A stretch of 64,000 nucleotides of DNA from positions 102,405-166,404 of the forward strand of contig NZ_JACSEU010000002.1 of assembly GCF_014334335.1 (NCBI RefSeq), written 5' to 3'. Below are positions 17,207-25,731 of the stretch, piece by piece. The notes beneath the pieces were generated by a model that saw only the letters and a list, made by a program, of their open reading frames with translations, was not told the DNA's origin and did not search any database. Origin of the DNA: Treponema sp. Marseille-Q3903. GTDB taxonomy: Bacteria; Spirochaetota; Spirochaetia; Treponematales; Treponemataceae. Position 1 is the stretch's first letter, and every line of letters begins with the position of its first letter. Made by a program: the position numbers and the translations under genes.

Positions 17207-18111
17207 TTTTCTCCTAGTAAATATCCGGAAAGTGTTTTCTTAAAACCTGTACGTATCAATAACGGCTGTAGAAAATCCGGAATAATAAAATCTGGAATTA
17301 AAATCCATTTCTTTTCGAGCTTTTGAATGTTTGTAACGCACATCGAAATAAGTTCTGTGCTTATTCCAAGCCCTCTAAATTGTTCAGGAACAAAAAGACT
17401 TGTGACAATCATAATCTTTTCCTGATTTTTAATAATTGGCGACGCTGTTATACACCCTGCAAAATCATCTGAAAGACTTCGGCAAACAATACCGATTTGG
17501 CAAATACAGTCTGCGGCTTCAAACTCAGTCCGCCATATTCTGTAAATCGCATCTCTGACTTCAGATGGCAGTTCTTTATCGTCATTTCTGTCTGCGGCAA
17601 TATTTAAAAGGATTGTTTCTTTGTCCGAAGAATCATATTCTCTAAACGAAAAATCATCATGCACAAGAGTTTCATCTGATTCCGGCAACTGATCAAGTTT
17701 CTCCAATCCCCATATTTCACGCAATGAATTGTACCAATCGTTGATACGTGCTGACATAATTCTGTGCTTAAAAATGTGCCATCGTTTATCAACTTCTGGA
17801 TAATTTTTTATTACATTTCTAAAATTTCTGAACACCCCTCTTCCTGAATGGAGAACATTTTGCAATTCATCGCGCGCAATCGGCGAATTGAGATGATTTA
17901 CAAAATCTTCACGAACAGAAAACCCGTCTGCGGAATCCCATTCAGGCAAACTGTAATATTTTTCATTGTCAACCGAAATCCTTTCACCCGAAATTCCGGC
18001 GTTTATTTCCACTAACCGATTTGCAGAAGCATCTACAACAAATGAAGAATCTTGGTTTTCCATCGCCGAGATAATGCTGTCCGTAAGTTGATCAGTCAGT
18101 TCAAAAATCAT
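17203..18111 (-). CDS. UPF0158-like domain fused to a GNAT acetyltransferase-like domain
   Basis: 302 residues. Positions about 20-125 match the UPF0158 pattern: VVDASANRLVEI, a dF segment, GRGVFRNFRNVI and W-F spacing. From about 150 the sequence resembles GNAT acetyltransferases, with the acetyl-CoA loop region VTSLFVPEQFRGLGISTELI (about 245-265) and the ending RTGFKKTLSGYLL. GNAT proteins acetylate amines with acetyl-CoA; the substrate is unknown. It starts three bases after clpP and overlaps the DbpA-domain gene, so the three are one transcription unit. The fusion is unusual. Confidence 0.72.
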   Translation of the reverse strand: MIFELTDQLTDSIISAMENQDSSFVVDASANRLVEINAGISGERISVDNEKYYSLPEWDSADGFSVREDFVNHLNSPIARDELQNVLHSGRGVFRNFRNVIKNYPEVDKRWHIFKHRIMSARINDWYNSLREIWGLEKLDQLPESDETLVHDDFSFREYDSSDKETILLNIAADRNDDKELPSEVRDAIYRIWRTEFEAADCICQIGIVCRSLSDDFAGCITASPIIKNQEKIMIVTSLFVPEQFRGLGISTELISMCVTNIQKLEKKWILIPDFIIPDFLQPLLIRTGFKKTLSGYLLGEK

Positions 18112-18114
18112 AAA

Positions 18115-18726
18115 TTATTTTGGCAAATCTGTGCACTTTGTGACAATTTTACTTATAAGTCCATATTTTACAGATTCATCTGCATCGAGCCAAAAATCGC
18201 GATCAGTATCTTTTGTAACTTGCTCAAGTTTTGTTCCGGTTGCATCTGAAATAATCTTGTTCAGTTTTGCGCGGATTTTTTCCATATCTTTCGCATAAAT
18301 TTCAATATCGGTTGCAACTCCACGCATTCCACCGAGCGGCTGATGAATAAGATAGCGGCTGTTTGGAAGCCCGAGCCTGTTTTCTTTATCAACAGCAAGC
18401 AAAACAAGAGTTGCGGCAGAAGCTATCAATCCCATACCAATCAGGTATACAGGAGACTTTACAAAACGAATAATATCATAAATTGCGAATCCTGCATCTA
18501 CATCTCCTCCTGGAGAATCGATATACATATAAATCGGTTTAGTTTGTTCCGAATCAAGGATCAAAAACTGACGTACGATTGAATCAGCGAGTTCCTTATT
18601 TATTTCTCCTGTGAGAATAATCTGGCGTGTTTTTAAAAACTTTTCTGAAAATGGATCAGGTGTTTTTGGAGTTTTTTCTTCCTCATCATCACAAAGAGGA
18701 ACTTCGTAAATTGATTTTGTTTTCAT
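18115..18726 (-). CDS. clpP: ATP-dependent Clp protease proteolytic subunit
   Basis: 203 residues, normal ClpP length. The catalytic serine is in IASAATL (Ser about 103, the usual QAASMGA position) and the histidine in RYLIHQPLGG (His about 128). The third residue falls in the DTDRDFWLDADE segment. SPGGDVDAGFAIYD is the classic early motif. ClpP forms the 14-mer chamber degrading substrates delivered by ClpX or ClpA. The GLIASAAT sequence is divergent, suggesting a ClpP2-like paralogue. First gene of the clpP/UPF0158-GNAT/DbpA-domain unit; no clpX follows. Confidence 0.92.
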   Translation of the reverse strand: MKTKSIYEVPLCDDEEEKTPKTPDPFSEKFLKTRQIILTGEINKELADSIVRQFLILDSEQTKPIYMYIDSPGGDVDAGFAIYDIIRFVKSPVYLIGMGLIASAATLVLLAVDKENRLGLPNSRYLIHQPLGGMRGVATDIEIYAKDMEKIRAKLNKIISDATGTKLEQVTKDTDRDFWLDADESVKYGLISKIVTKCTDLPK

Positions 18727-18847
18727 ACAGATAATATAATAAAAAAAACTTGAGTTGGCAATGTATAAACTTGATGGCTGAAAGAATCTGCCTTATAATA
18801 TTTATAAATGCGAGACAGAACTTTAGCATATTAAGGAGATGATGTAT

Positions 18848-19540
18848 ATGAACGTACATAACTTGATGGAAGACATTGTTATTAAATCTGTAAATAAAAT
18901 TTATGATACAATCAAAGAAAGTGGGGCAGCGTGGCTCAGTTGCGACTGCGAAAACTGCCGTCTTGATACAGTAAGTTATGTATTAAACAGAATTCCGCCT
19001 AAATATGTAATTTCAGGTCGAGGTGTAACATACGCAGCCGATACGATTTACAGCCAGCAGATGGCAGCAGATATAGATTCCCTTGCTCTTGAAGGAATCA
19101 GAATTGTAAGCAACACAAAGCGCCCGTTCCACACACATGACAGAAAAGAATGCACTGTTGAAGGGGATTCAAAGCCGGCGTTCAATTTTTCAACATTCAT
19201 GGGAAGCATTCTTGACGGAACAACTTTTGAACCTGTTACCGGGGCAACGCTGCTCCTTAAGTTAGATGGCAAACAAGTAGAGATGGCAGACAAAACATGG
19301 TCAAACCCATATACGACAGTAAAAAGCACAAAAGGAAAATATTCTTTCTGGGTAAAATCTATCAGTGCGGATAAAGCGGGAATCTCAAAAACTTTTCACT
19401 TTTCACTTGAAGTAAAGGCGCCGAATTACGAGCCTTTTGTATATCATTTTGAAATTCCTCTGATAAGCGAACCTGGTACGCGAAATGAATTGGATTCAAC
19501 TTATTCGTTGAAATTAAAAGATTTGGTCTTATTCAAATAA
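18848..19540 (+). CDS. ComFB-domain protein with extra C-terminal beta domain
   Basis: 230 residues from the ATG at 18848, nine bases after AAGGAG (18833-18838); ATGs at 18839 and 18842 are alternatives. Residues 1-65 match the ComFB (late competence FB) domain: HNLMEDIV, CDCENCRLDTVSYVLNRIPPKYV with its cysteine pairs, probably metal-binding. The C-terminal half (about 115-230, GSILDGTTFEPVTGATLLLKLDG to the end) looks like a beta-sandwich of carboxypeptidase-regulatory type. ComFB proteins bind cyclic dinucleotides in some bacteria; whether this one does is unknown. Monocistronic. Confidence 0.72.
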   Translation: MNVHNLMEDIVIKSVNKIYDTIKESGAAWLSCDCENCRLDTVSYVLNRIPPKYVISGRGVTYAADTIYSQQMAADIDSLALEGIRIVSNTKRPFHTHDRKECTVEGDSKPAFNFSTFMGSILDGTTFEPVTGATLLLKLDGKQVEMADKTWSNPYTTVKSTKGKYSFWVKSISADKAGISKTFHFSLEVKAPNYEPFVYHFEIPLISEPGTRNELDSTYSLKLKDLVLFK

Positions 19541-19640
19541 GCCGATATCTGATTTTCCAATTTCCATATAGTTTTGTTATACACATATCCTCGTTTTACC
19601 TAATAATTATATCAAACACATAATTCAATAGGAAATTTTT

Positions 19641-21122
19641 ATGGATACAGTTATTGTAAATGCCGATTACGACGGCAAACAAATTAGCCGCGATATTTAC
19701 GGTCATTTTAGTGAGCACCTTGGACGCTGTATTTACGGCGGCTTTTGGGTTGGAAAAAATTCCGATATTCCGAATATCAACGGGTACAGAAAAGATGTTG
19801 TAGAAGCATTTAAAGAGATTGATATTCCAAATCTTCGCTGGCCGGGCGGATGTTTTGCTGATGAATACCATTGGCGTGATGGAGTCGGTGCTTGCGAAAC
19901 ACGAAAACGCATGATAAACACCCATTGGGGTGGAGTTTTAGAGGACAACAGCTTTGGGACAGACGAGTTTTTCGGATTGTGTGAAATTTTAGGCTGTAAA
20001 CCATACGTAAACGGAAACGTTGGAAGCGGTTCTGTTCAAGAAATGTCTGAATGGGTTGAATACATAACATTTGGAGGCGAATCTCCTATCAGTAAGCTCC
20101 GAGAAAAAAATGGACATAAAGAACCGTGGAAACTTCCGTTTTTTTGCGTTGGAAATGAAAACTGGGGCTGCGGCGGAAACATGAAACCTGAATATTATGC
20201 AGATTTATACCGCCGTTATCAGACTTATGTACGTCAATATGGCGCAACAAAAATATTTAAGATTGCGTGCGGTCCAAACACTTCCGACTGGAACTGGACA
20301 GATGTCTTAATGAAAGAAGCTGGAAATTTTATGGACGGGCTCTCTCTTCATCATTATACGATTGAACCCGACTGGAGCAACAAACACACGGCGACAGGCT
20401 TTGATGAAAAAGGCTGGTATATTGCCCTCAAAAATGCATCTTTTATGGAAACGCTTATCAGGCGGCATGATGAGATTATGTCAAAATATGATCCCGAAAA
20501 ACGTGTAGCACTTGTCGTTGACGAATGGGGAATGTGGCATGCTGTTGAACCGGAAACAAACCCGGGATTTCTCTATCAGCAAAATACTATCCGTGATGCT
20601 CTTGTGGCAGGAATTACGTTAAATATTTTTAACAATCACTGTGACCGCGTACGGGTTGCAAATATTGCACAAGCAGTAAATGTCCTTCAATCTCCTGTCC
20701 TTACTGAAGGCGATAAGATGATAAAGACTCCAACATGGTACGTTTTTCATATGTATAAATCGCACATGGATGCGACTCATCTCACGAGTTCTGTTGCCTC
20801 TAATGAAATCGGGATGGACAATGCTCGTATCATTTCGCTCACATCATCGGCTTCATACAAAAGAGATGTTTACACTGTAACTTTGACAAATGCGTCTCTA
20901 AGAGAAAACAAACAAGTTTGCGTAAAGCTGAGTGGTCTTTCCCAAAAAATTAAGTCGGCAGAAGCTACAGTTTTGACCGCCGATAGCATGAACAGCTGTA
21001 ACACATTTGCGCAACCAGATAGTGTAGTTGAAAAAAAAGGAACTGTAAAAATCACTTCTGAGAATGAAGTCGAAGTTACATTGCCTGCAATGAGTGTTTT
21101 GCAACTGACGATGACAAAATAG
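19641..21122 (+). CDS. Alpha-L-arabinofuranosidase, family GH51
   Basis: 493 residues, the normal intracellular GH51 length, without signal peptide. Signatures: [16 protein letters not shown] at the start, [18 protein letters not shown], acid/base Glu in [10 protein letters not shown] (about 174-176), HHYTIEPDW, and nucleophile Glu in VVDEWGMWH (about 296). It removes arabinofuranosyl residues from arabinoxylan or arabinan fragments taken up by the cell, suggesting plant-derived sugars in the habitat. AGGAAA precedes the ATG. The zinc-ribbon gene follows closely. Confidence 0.96.
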   Translation: MDTVIVNADYDGKQISRDIYGHFSEHLGRCIYGGFWVGKNSDIPNINGYRKDVVEAFKEIDIPNLRWPGGCFADEYHWRDGVGACETRKRMINTHWGGVLEDNSFGTDEFFGLCEILGCKPYVNGNVGSGSVQEMSEWVEYITFGGESPISKLREKNGHKEPWKLPFFCVGNENWGCGGNMKPEYYADLYRRYQTYVRQYGATKIFKIACGPNTSDWNWTDVLMKEAGNFMDGLSLHHYTIEPDWSNKHTATGFDEKGWYIALKNASFMETLIRRHDEIMSKYDPEKRVALVVDEWGMWHAVEPETNPGFLYQQNTIRDALVAGITLNIFNNHCDRVRVANIAQAVNVLQSPVLTEGDKMIKTPTWYVFHMYKSHMDATHLTSSVASNEIGMDNARIISLTSSASYKRDVYTVTLTNASLRENKQVCVKLSGLSQKIKSAEATVLTADSMNSCNTFAQPDSVVEKKGTVKITSENEVEVTLPAMSVLQLTMTK

Positions 21123-21127
21123 GCGAA

Positions 21128-21385
21128 ATGGATAAGATTATCTGCCCTGTCTGTGACAATAAAGCATCGCTCGCCTCAATGGACATGACTCCTCAGCTAG
21201 TAGAAGAGCTTGCCGCTCATGAACAGATTTTTGATTATGTAGGCGAATCTTGTTACAACGAGCGGCTCAAAATCTGTAACAATTGTTCAGAGCTTATTGG
21301 AGGAATGACATGTGCGGTCTGCGGTTGTTTTGTCCATTTTAGAGCAAGGCATAAGACATCAATCTGTATAAAAGGAAAATGGTAA
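21128..21385 (+). CDS. Small cysteine-rich (zinc-ribbon-like) protein
   Basis: 85 residues with eight or more cysteines in paired arrangement (ICPVCDN, CYNERLKICNNC, MTCAVCGCFVHFRARHKTSIC). The CxxCGCFVxxRAR ending resembles a small uncharacterised zinc-ribbon family (DUF6171-like, from memory). It starts six bases after the GH51 gene and is likely co-transcribed, but there is no evident functional link. It may bind nucleic acid or protein. Confidence 0.65.
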   Translation: MDKIICPVCDNKASLASMDMTPQLVEELAAHEQIFDYVGESCYNERLKICNNCSELIGGMTCAVCGCFVHFRARHKTSICIKGKW

Positions 21386-21409
21386 AAGCTCCAGTGACTT
21401 TTTAATTAT

Positions 21410-22057
21410 CTACCAGTTTTCGAGATTCCATTCAGCTCCATCAAAACCGCAAAGCTCTCTAAAATAAGGCACTTTATAAAACGCCTCGATAAATCCCAGC
21501 CAGTCTTCAACATTTTTATGATGAAATCTCTGGATTACGATGGTTTTGAGTTGAAGGAAATTTGTACTCACCGTTGCCCAGAGTTCAAGTCCGCGTGGAA
21601 GATTGTGAACAAGGACTTCAAAGGCTTCGTAAATATCTTGCTTGTTTCCTGACTTTTTTGCCATTACATATTTTGCATAATTATTGCGCGTTTCTTTTTT
21701 TGAATTTTCAGAAACATATTTTGTGAATGGGTCGTAATCTGAAGTCATGAATTTATCCATGCTGTGCATTGTCGACTGCGACATAACTATATCGGCAAAA
21801 TGATAGCGCTGGAATTCAGGCATAAATACACCATTGCCTTTTATATCAAACACGACGAGAATGCCTTTTAAATAAGCGTCGTGTGATTGATGAGAATGCA
21901 TATTTCCGCCAAGAGCTTTTGCAACTTTCCACTGCCTGTTATCATCAGTTTTATCAAAAGAAACAGATGTATCAATTTCTCCTGCGTTGAAAGAATTTGA
22001 TTTTGCGTTTAATGCTCTGTCAAGCCCGAAAACTTCTATATTTTTAACTTCTACCAT
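21410..22057 (-). CDS. Conserved hypothetical protein, phage-type
   Basis: 215 residues from the ATG at 22057, which has AAAGAGG upstream; a longer frame to 22105 lacks a ribosome site. Visible motifs are SHQSHDAYLKGILVVFDI, FQRYHFADIVMSQSTMH and a C-terminal WATVSTNFLQLKTIVIQRFHH. I recall similar proteins in phages and Firmicutes, sometimes likened to ThyX-type thymidylate synthase complementing proteins, but the ThyX RHR signature is not clear here. No function is assigned. It converges with the zinc-ribbon gene. Confidence 0.6.
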   Translation of the reverse strand: MVEVKNIEVFGLDRALNAKSNSFNAGEIDTSVSFDKTDDNRQWKVAKALGGNMHSHQSHDAYLKGILVVFDIKGNGVFMPEFQRYHFADIVMSQSTMHSMDKFMTSDYDPFTKYVSENSKKETRNNYAKYVMAKKSGNKQDIYEAFEVLVHNLPRGLELWATVSTNFLQLKTIVIQRFHHKNVEDWLGFIEAFYKVPYFRELCGFDGAEWNLENW

Positions 22058-22141
22058 TTTTGACCTCTTTATAATAGATTTATGGATGCAAGCATGAACC
22101 TGCATCCATATCTTAAAGAGTATACAAAATTTTACAAAAAA

Positions 22142-23491
22142 TTAAAACTTACCGCCGCCAAGTTTTACAGTAAGCTTAAGCGATGTCACAGGAACTTTGT
22201 TATAATCTTCCCAGCTTACATTTGGTCCTGCCGAAATACTAAAATTATCAAAAGGCGAATAATTCAGCATTGCAGATGCAGTGACATGGTTGATTTTTGC
22301 ATTATTTGAGAGTTTTGCGGCGTTCAAAGCCATAGTTTCTTCGGCAGACAGATCAGTTCGAGAGAGCGCATCGTCTATGCTGTGCTTACCAAAATTTGCC
22401 ATAGCAAATACTGTCGCTGTAAGATTTTTAGCATTTCCTAACTTTCCAAAACTAACATTCAACGTAATATTGTGACCGTAAGTTCCTAACTCATGGGCAA
22501 AGTCTTTTTTATTGCCGTCAAAATAATACTGTCCCATCAAATTGATTTGAGGGTCTTTCCAGTAATAGCTTAAGCCTGCAGTAGCCTGCAAAATACTTGT
22601 TTTACCATTCCAATTTGTATTTTTTTGCCATTCAGATAAAGCGCCGTACTGATAAACAACTTCACCAAACAGCGAGACTTTTTTTACGCTTCCGCTCGCG
22701 GTTACCATCGCCTTAGGAGCGTTCTGGTATTTCCAAAAACCACCAACTCCTAATTCCCAGCCTCCAAGTACAAATTCATATTTACCGGCAAGTCCTGTGC
22801 TTCTCGCGTAAGAATCAACAGTTCCGGCAGCAAAGTCAGTTGAGGGAATTACATAAAGCCAAACACAGTTGCGAGAATCAGGGAATGTGATTTGTGTGCG
22901 AAGATTTAGAGCGCCGTTCACCTGCTCTGTAGGGTTTTCCGGGTCGATTGAAGATGTGTTGATTACATCAGACACAGGGCTGAAGAAGTAACCTGTTCCC
23001 CAAGTGACAGTGTGAAGACCAAAGCGGAAAAAAACTCTGTCGGCAAATGAAAAATCTGTGAACATCTCTTTTAGCGTAAACCAGTCTTTTACGGATGTTC
23101 CGCCGGGAGTTGTAATTGCCTTTACTTCAAACGGATAAGCAATTCCAAACTTAGTATACATTCGCAAAGTTTGTGTTGGCCTTGCGTCAACTGACAAAAA
23201 AGAACTCAATGATGGGGAAAGTTTTGTATCTTTTATATTTTCGCCAATATTTTTACCGTTTTCTTTATCAAAAAGCGTTGTTGTTGTAGAAATAGAAGCG
23301 CCAAGGCTTCCTCCTATTTTTACAGAACCATTTTCAAACAAAGAACCTTTGCTCAAATCTGATTTGGCCGAAACTTCATTAACCTCTTCAATTCCGTCAT
23401 CGCCAAACAAATCTTCATCTGCCTGTGCGAATAGACTGTTCCCTACAAAAATAAACGTCGCAAAAAGTGCGATATATTTAAATTTCTTCAT
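22142..23491 (-). CDS. Outer-membrane beta-barrel protein of the ABC/LolA-like operon
   Basis: 449 residues from the ATG at 23491 (GGAG upstream). The signal peptide ends near NSLFAQA (about 22), followed by an acidic linker. The rest has alternating amphipathic strands with Gly/aromatic turns (VKIGGSLGASIST, FRFGLHTVTWGTGYFFSP, YEFVLGGWELGVGGFWKY) and ends LKLTVKLGGGKF, a terminal strand ending in Phe, typical of outer-membrane barrels. It is last in a five-gene operon with an ABC ATPase, two permeases and a LolA-like protein, so it is probably the outer-membrane component or cargo. No family name is certain. Confidence 0.72.
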   Translation of the reverse strand: MKKFKYIALFATFIFVGNSLFAQADEDLFGDDGIEEVNEVSAKSDLSKGSLFENGSVKIGGSLGASISTTTTLFDKENGKNIGENIKDTKLSPSLSSFLSVDARPTQTLRMYTKFGIAYPFEVKAITTPGGTSVKDWFTLKEMFTDFSFADRVFFRFGLHTVTWGTGYFFSPVSDVINTSSIDPENPTEQVNGALNLRTQITFPDSRNCVWLYVIPSTDFAAGTVDSYARSTGLAGKYEFVLGGWELGVGGFWKYQNAPKAMVTASGSVKKVSLFGEVVYQYGALSEWQKNTNWNGKTSILQATAGLSYYWKDPQINLMGQYYFDGNKKDFAHELGTYGHNITLNVSFGKLGNAKNLTATVFAMANFGKHSIDDALSRTDLSAEETMALNAAKLSNNAKINHVTASAMLNYSPFDNFSISAGPNVSWEDYNKVPVTSLKLTVKLGGGKF

Positions 23492-23578
23492 ATTATCTCC
23501 AAAATAACTCGACACGATTTTACGCAGATATGTACCGATATTTTTCGTACAAATCTGCATCTATATGCGCCACAAAAA

Positions 23579-24340
23579 CTAGTTCAATCCTTCAAGATAC
23601 GCTTTTGTAAAAATCTTGTTTGGCAATGTGTCAAAAGTCAAATCAGAGACAATCTGAGTTGTCTGCTCTCCAACGTTTAACTCATCGCGTATGATCGCCT
23701 GCATTGCAACATAACCTGCAGGAACTTTTGCGTATTTTGGAAAGAGAATTGTGCGCATCAATCTGTCTGAGCCGGAAAAATCTTCCTCTTTTAAAATAAG
23801 AGTAACATCCTTTCTGACATAATATTTTACTTTAGCATAAGAAGGCTCTGTAGTCTTAGCTTTCAAAGTGATGATATCTACATCGAATTTGCCAAGTTTT
23901 CCACTTTCAATCGCCTCAACATCGTAATTATTTCGCCACCTAGTTTTGTTCTGCTCAACGTCGTCTAAGTTTACATTTGAGTCGCCGAGCGCTTCTTTTA
24001 TGGAAGTATGTGAAAATTTACGACCGATTGGATCATAAGACCAGATGTTGTCTCCATCGCGAAGATATCCTATCCCTTTATCTGCTTCAGGGAAAAGCTG
24101 AACCATTGTCATCAAGTTTTTGTGTGTGCGCTCAAAAATCTTGTACTGAAGATTTGATTTTGGTTTGCCGGGCTTTTCAATTATGAGCGAAAGTGTCGCA
24201 GAATAATCGCCGTTGTAAGCGAGGATATCTTCTGTAGACTCCATAATCTTATATGCGCGCTCTGAATCAATATCTGATGCATTTGCAAAAACTGATGTGA
24301 GAATTGAAAACACAAATAGTAACGATAATATTTTTTTCAT
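23579..24340 (-). CDS. LolA-like outer-membrane lipoprotein-sorting protein
   Basis: 253 residues with a signal peptide (KKILSLLFVFSILTSVFANA). The mature part has the LolA/LolB half-barrel pattern: YSATLSLIIEKPGKPKSNLQYKIFER, MVQLFPEADKGIGYLRDGDNIWSYDPIGRKFSH, and the late segment IVSDLTFDTLPNKIFTKAYL. Such proteins carry lipids or lipoproteins across the periplasm in a hydrophobic cavity. It sits between the permeases and the outer-membrane barrel, which supports a carrier role between the two membranes. Confidence 0.82.
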   Translation of the reverse strand: MKKILSLLFVFSILTSVFANASDIDSERAYKIMESTEDILAYNGDYSATLSLIIEKPGKPKSNLQYKIFERTHKNLMTMVQLFPEADKGIGYLRDGDNIWSYDPIGRKFSHTSIKEALGDSNVNLDDVEQNKTRWRNNYDVEAIESGKLGKFDVDIITLKAKTTEPSYAKVKYYVRKDVTLILKEEDFSGSDRLMRTILFPKYAKVPAGYVAMQAIIRDELNVGEQTTQIVSDLTFDTLPNKIFTKAYLEGLN

Positions 24341-24365
24341 ATTATAAATCTCCTTTAGTTATCGA

Positions 24366-25718
24366 TTATTTAACAGTACGCAAGGCTTCGGCAGGATTCA
24401 TTTTTGCAGCCTGTTTTGCGCTTCCTCGTACCGCAAATGTCGTAAGTATAATCAAAATCAAATACTGGATTATGATAGAAACAATCGAGAGCTTGAATGT
24501 AAAATGCCCCTTTTTAAGAAAGAACGAAAGCGATTCATTTGCAATTGGAATAAAATGAACAATTGTCATAACAATTGTCGCAATAATCAATCCGGCAATA
24601 GCACCGATTATACATAAGATAACCGCCTCATTTGTAAATATCCGCCGAGTATCTTTGCCACTCATTCCGAGAGCACGCATTGTTCCAATCTCACGGATTC
24701 GTTCATACAAAACCATGCGATATGTATTTGAAACGCCGACCATTACAATCAAAAGAATTACGATTAAGATGACCGTCGTAATGATATGAACAATGTTCAG
24801 TACAGTCTCAATCTGCGGAACCTGGTCATAAAATGTTGTAGACATATATTTAACGCCTTGCCACTCGTACTTTTTGTTTGGATTTACTTGTTTTCGAAGT
24901 CCTGTAGCAATGTTTTTTGGATTTGTTCTCATTGCCTCAGCACGGCTCGTGACGCTTACATCAGGATTTGACTCGTGGTCTTTGCTGATTCTCTCTTCAA
25001 TAAAGTTAGCCAAAAGAGTCTGCTGTTTTTTATTTTTTAGATAAACAGAAAAAAGAGAATATCCACCGACAGGCATCTCTAAAAATTCATTTACATCTTC
25101 AATATCAGCATAAGATTGTATTGAGCTGAAAAATCCACTTGATTTTAGGATTCCGGTCACAGTCATATCTGCAAATGTATTTTGGCCATAAACTGTAGTC
25201 GTAGAATAAAGGATATTGTCACCGACTTGCAAGTTCAATGCGGATGCTGTTTTATCGCTGATTATAATTCCATTTTTGATATCTGTGTTTACACCGCCCG
25301 AAACAAACTGAAACGAATCGTTCAGCCTCTTATCCTTAAGGTCGCGTCCATAAAGCTGAATAGTATTTTTTTTACCGCTAAAAATGATATATCCATAAGA
25401 ATCTGTGAACGATGAGTAATATTCATAAGGAATTTTACTTTCATCTACGATGTTCTTGATATAATTTTTATTGCGCATGATGGTTGCGGTTGACGCTTTT
25501 CCTCCAGGGGTAGAAGGCTTAATATATTCAAACCCCTGAATCAGCACATTGCCACCTAAAAGTTGAGTAATCTGATTTTCAAGATTCCCGACCATACCCG
25601 TTGTCAACCCTTCGATTGCTGTTACAACAAAGAATCCGAATGCAATTGCAATCGCAAGAATAGCATTACGTCGTTTGTTACGAGTAAGGTTTCTTAACGC
25701 CAAATTAACTGTTTTCAT
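24366..25718 (-). CDS. ABC transporter permease, FtsX/LolC-E family (second)
   Basis: 450 residues: an N-terminal membrane helix after LALRNLTRNKRRN, a large periplasmic domain (about 45-300) and three C-terminal helices with the FtsX-type coupling region MVLYERIREIGTMRALGMSGKDTRRIF. This topology is that of LolC/LolE and MacB permeases, which extract or push substrates from the outer face of the inner membrane. It follows the first permease by 13 bases. The two permeases are similar, especially in the RNL-K start and EIGTMRA(L/I)G, so they probably arose by duplication and form a heterodimer. Confidence 0.9.
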   Translation of the reverse strand: MKTVNLALRNLTRNKRRNAILAIAIAFGFFVVTAIEGLTTGMVGNLENQITQLLGGNVLIQGFEYIKPSTPGGKASTATIMRNKNYIKNIVDESKIPYEYYSSFTDSYGYIIFSGKKNTIQLYGRDLKDKRLNDSFQFVSGGVNTDIKNGIIISDKTASALNLQVGDNILYSTTTVYGQNTFADMTVTGILKSSGFFSSIQSYADIEDVNEFLEMPVGGYSLFSVYLKNKKQQTLLANFIEERISKDHESNPDVSVTSRAEAMRTNPKNIATGLRKQVNPNKKYEWQGVKYMSTTFYDQVPQIETVLNIVHIITTVILIVILLIVMVGVSNTYRMVLYERIREIGTMRALGMSGKDTRRIFTNEAVILCIIGAIAGLIIATIVMTIVHFIPIANESLSFFLKKGHFTFKLSIVSIIIQYLILIILTTFAVRGSAKQAAKMNPAEALRTVK

Positions 25719-25731
25719 TTCAATTTCTCCT

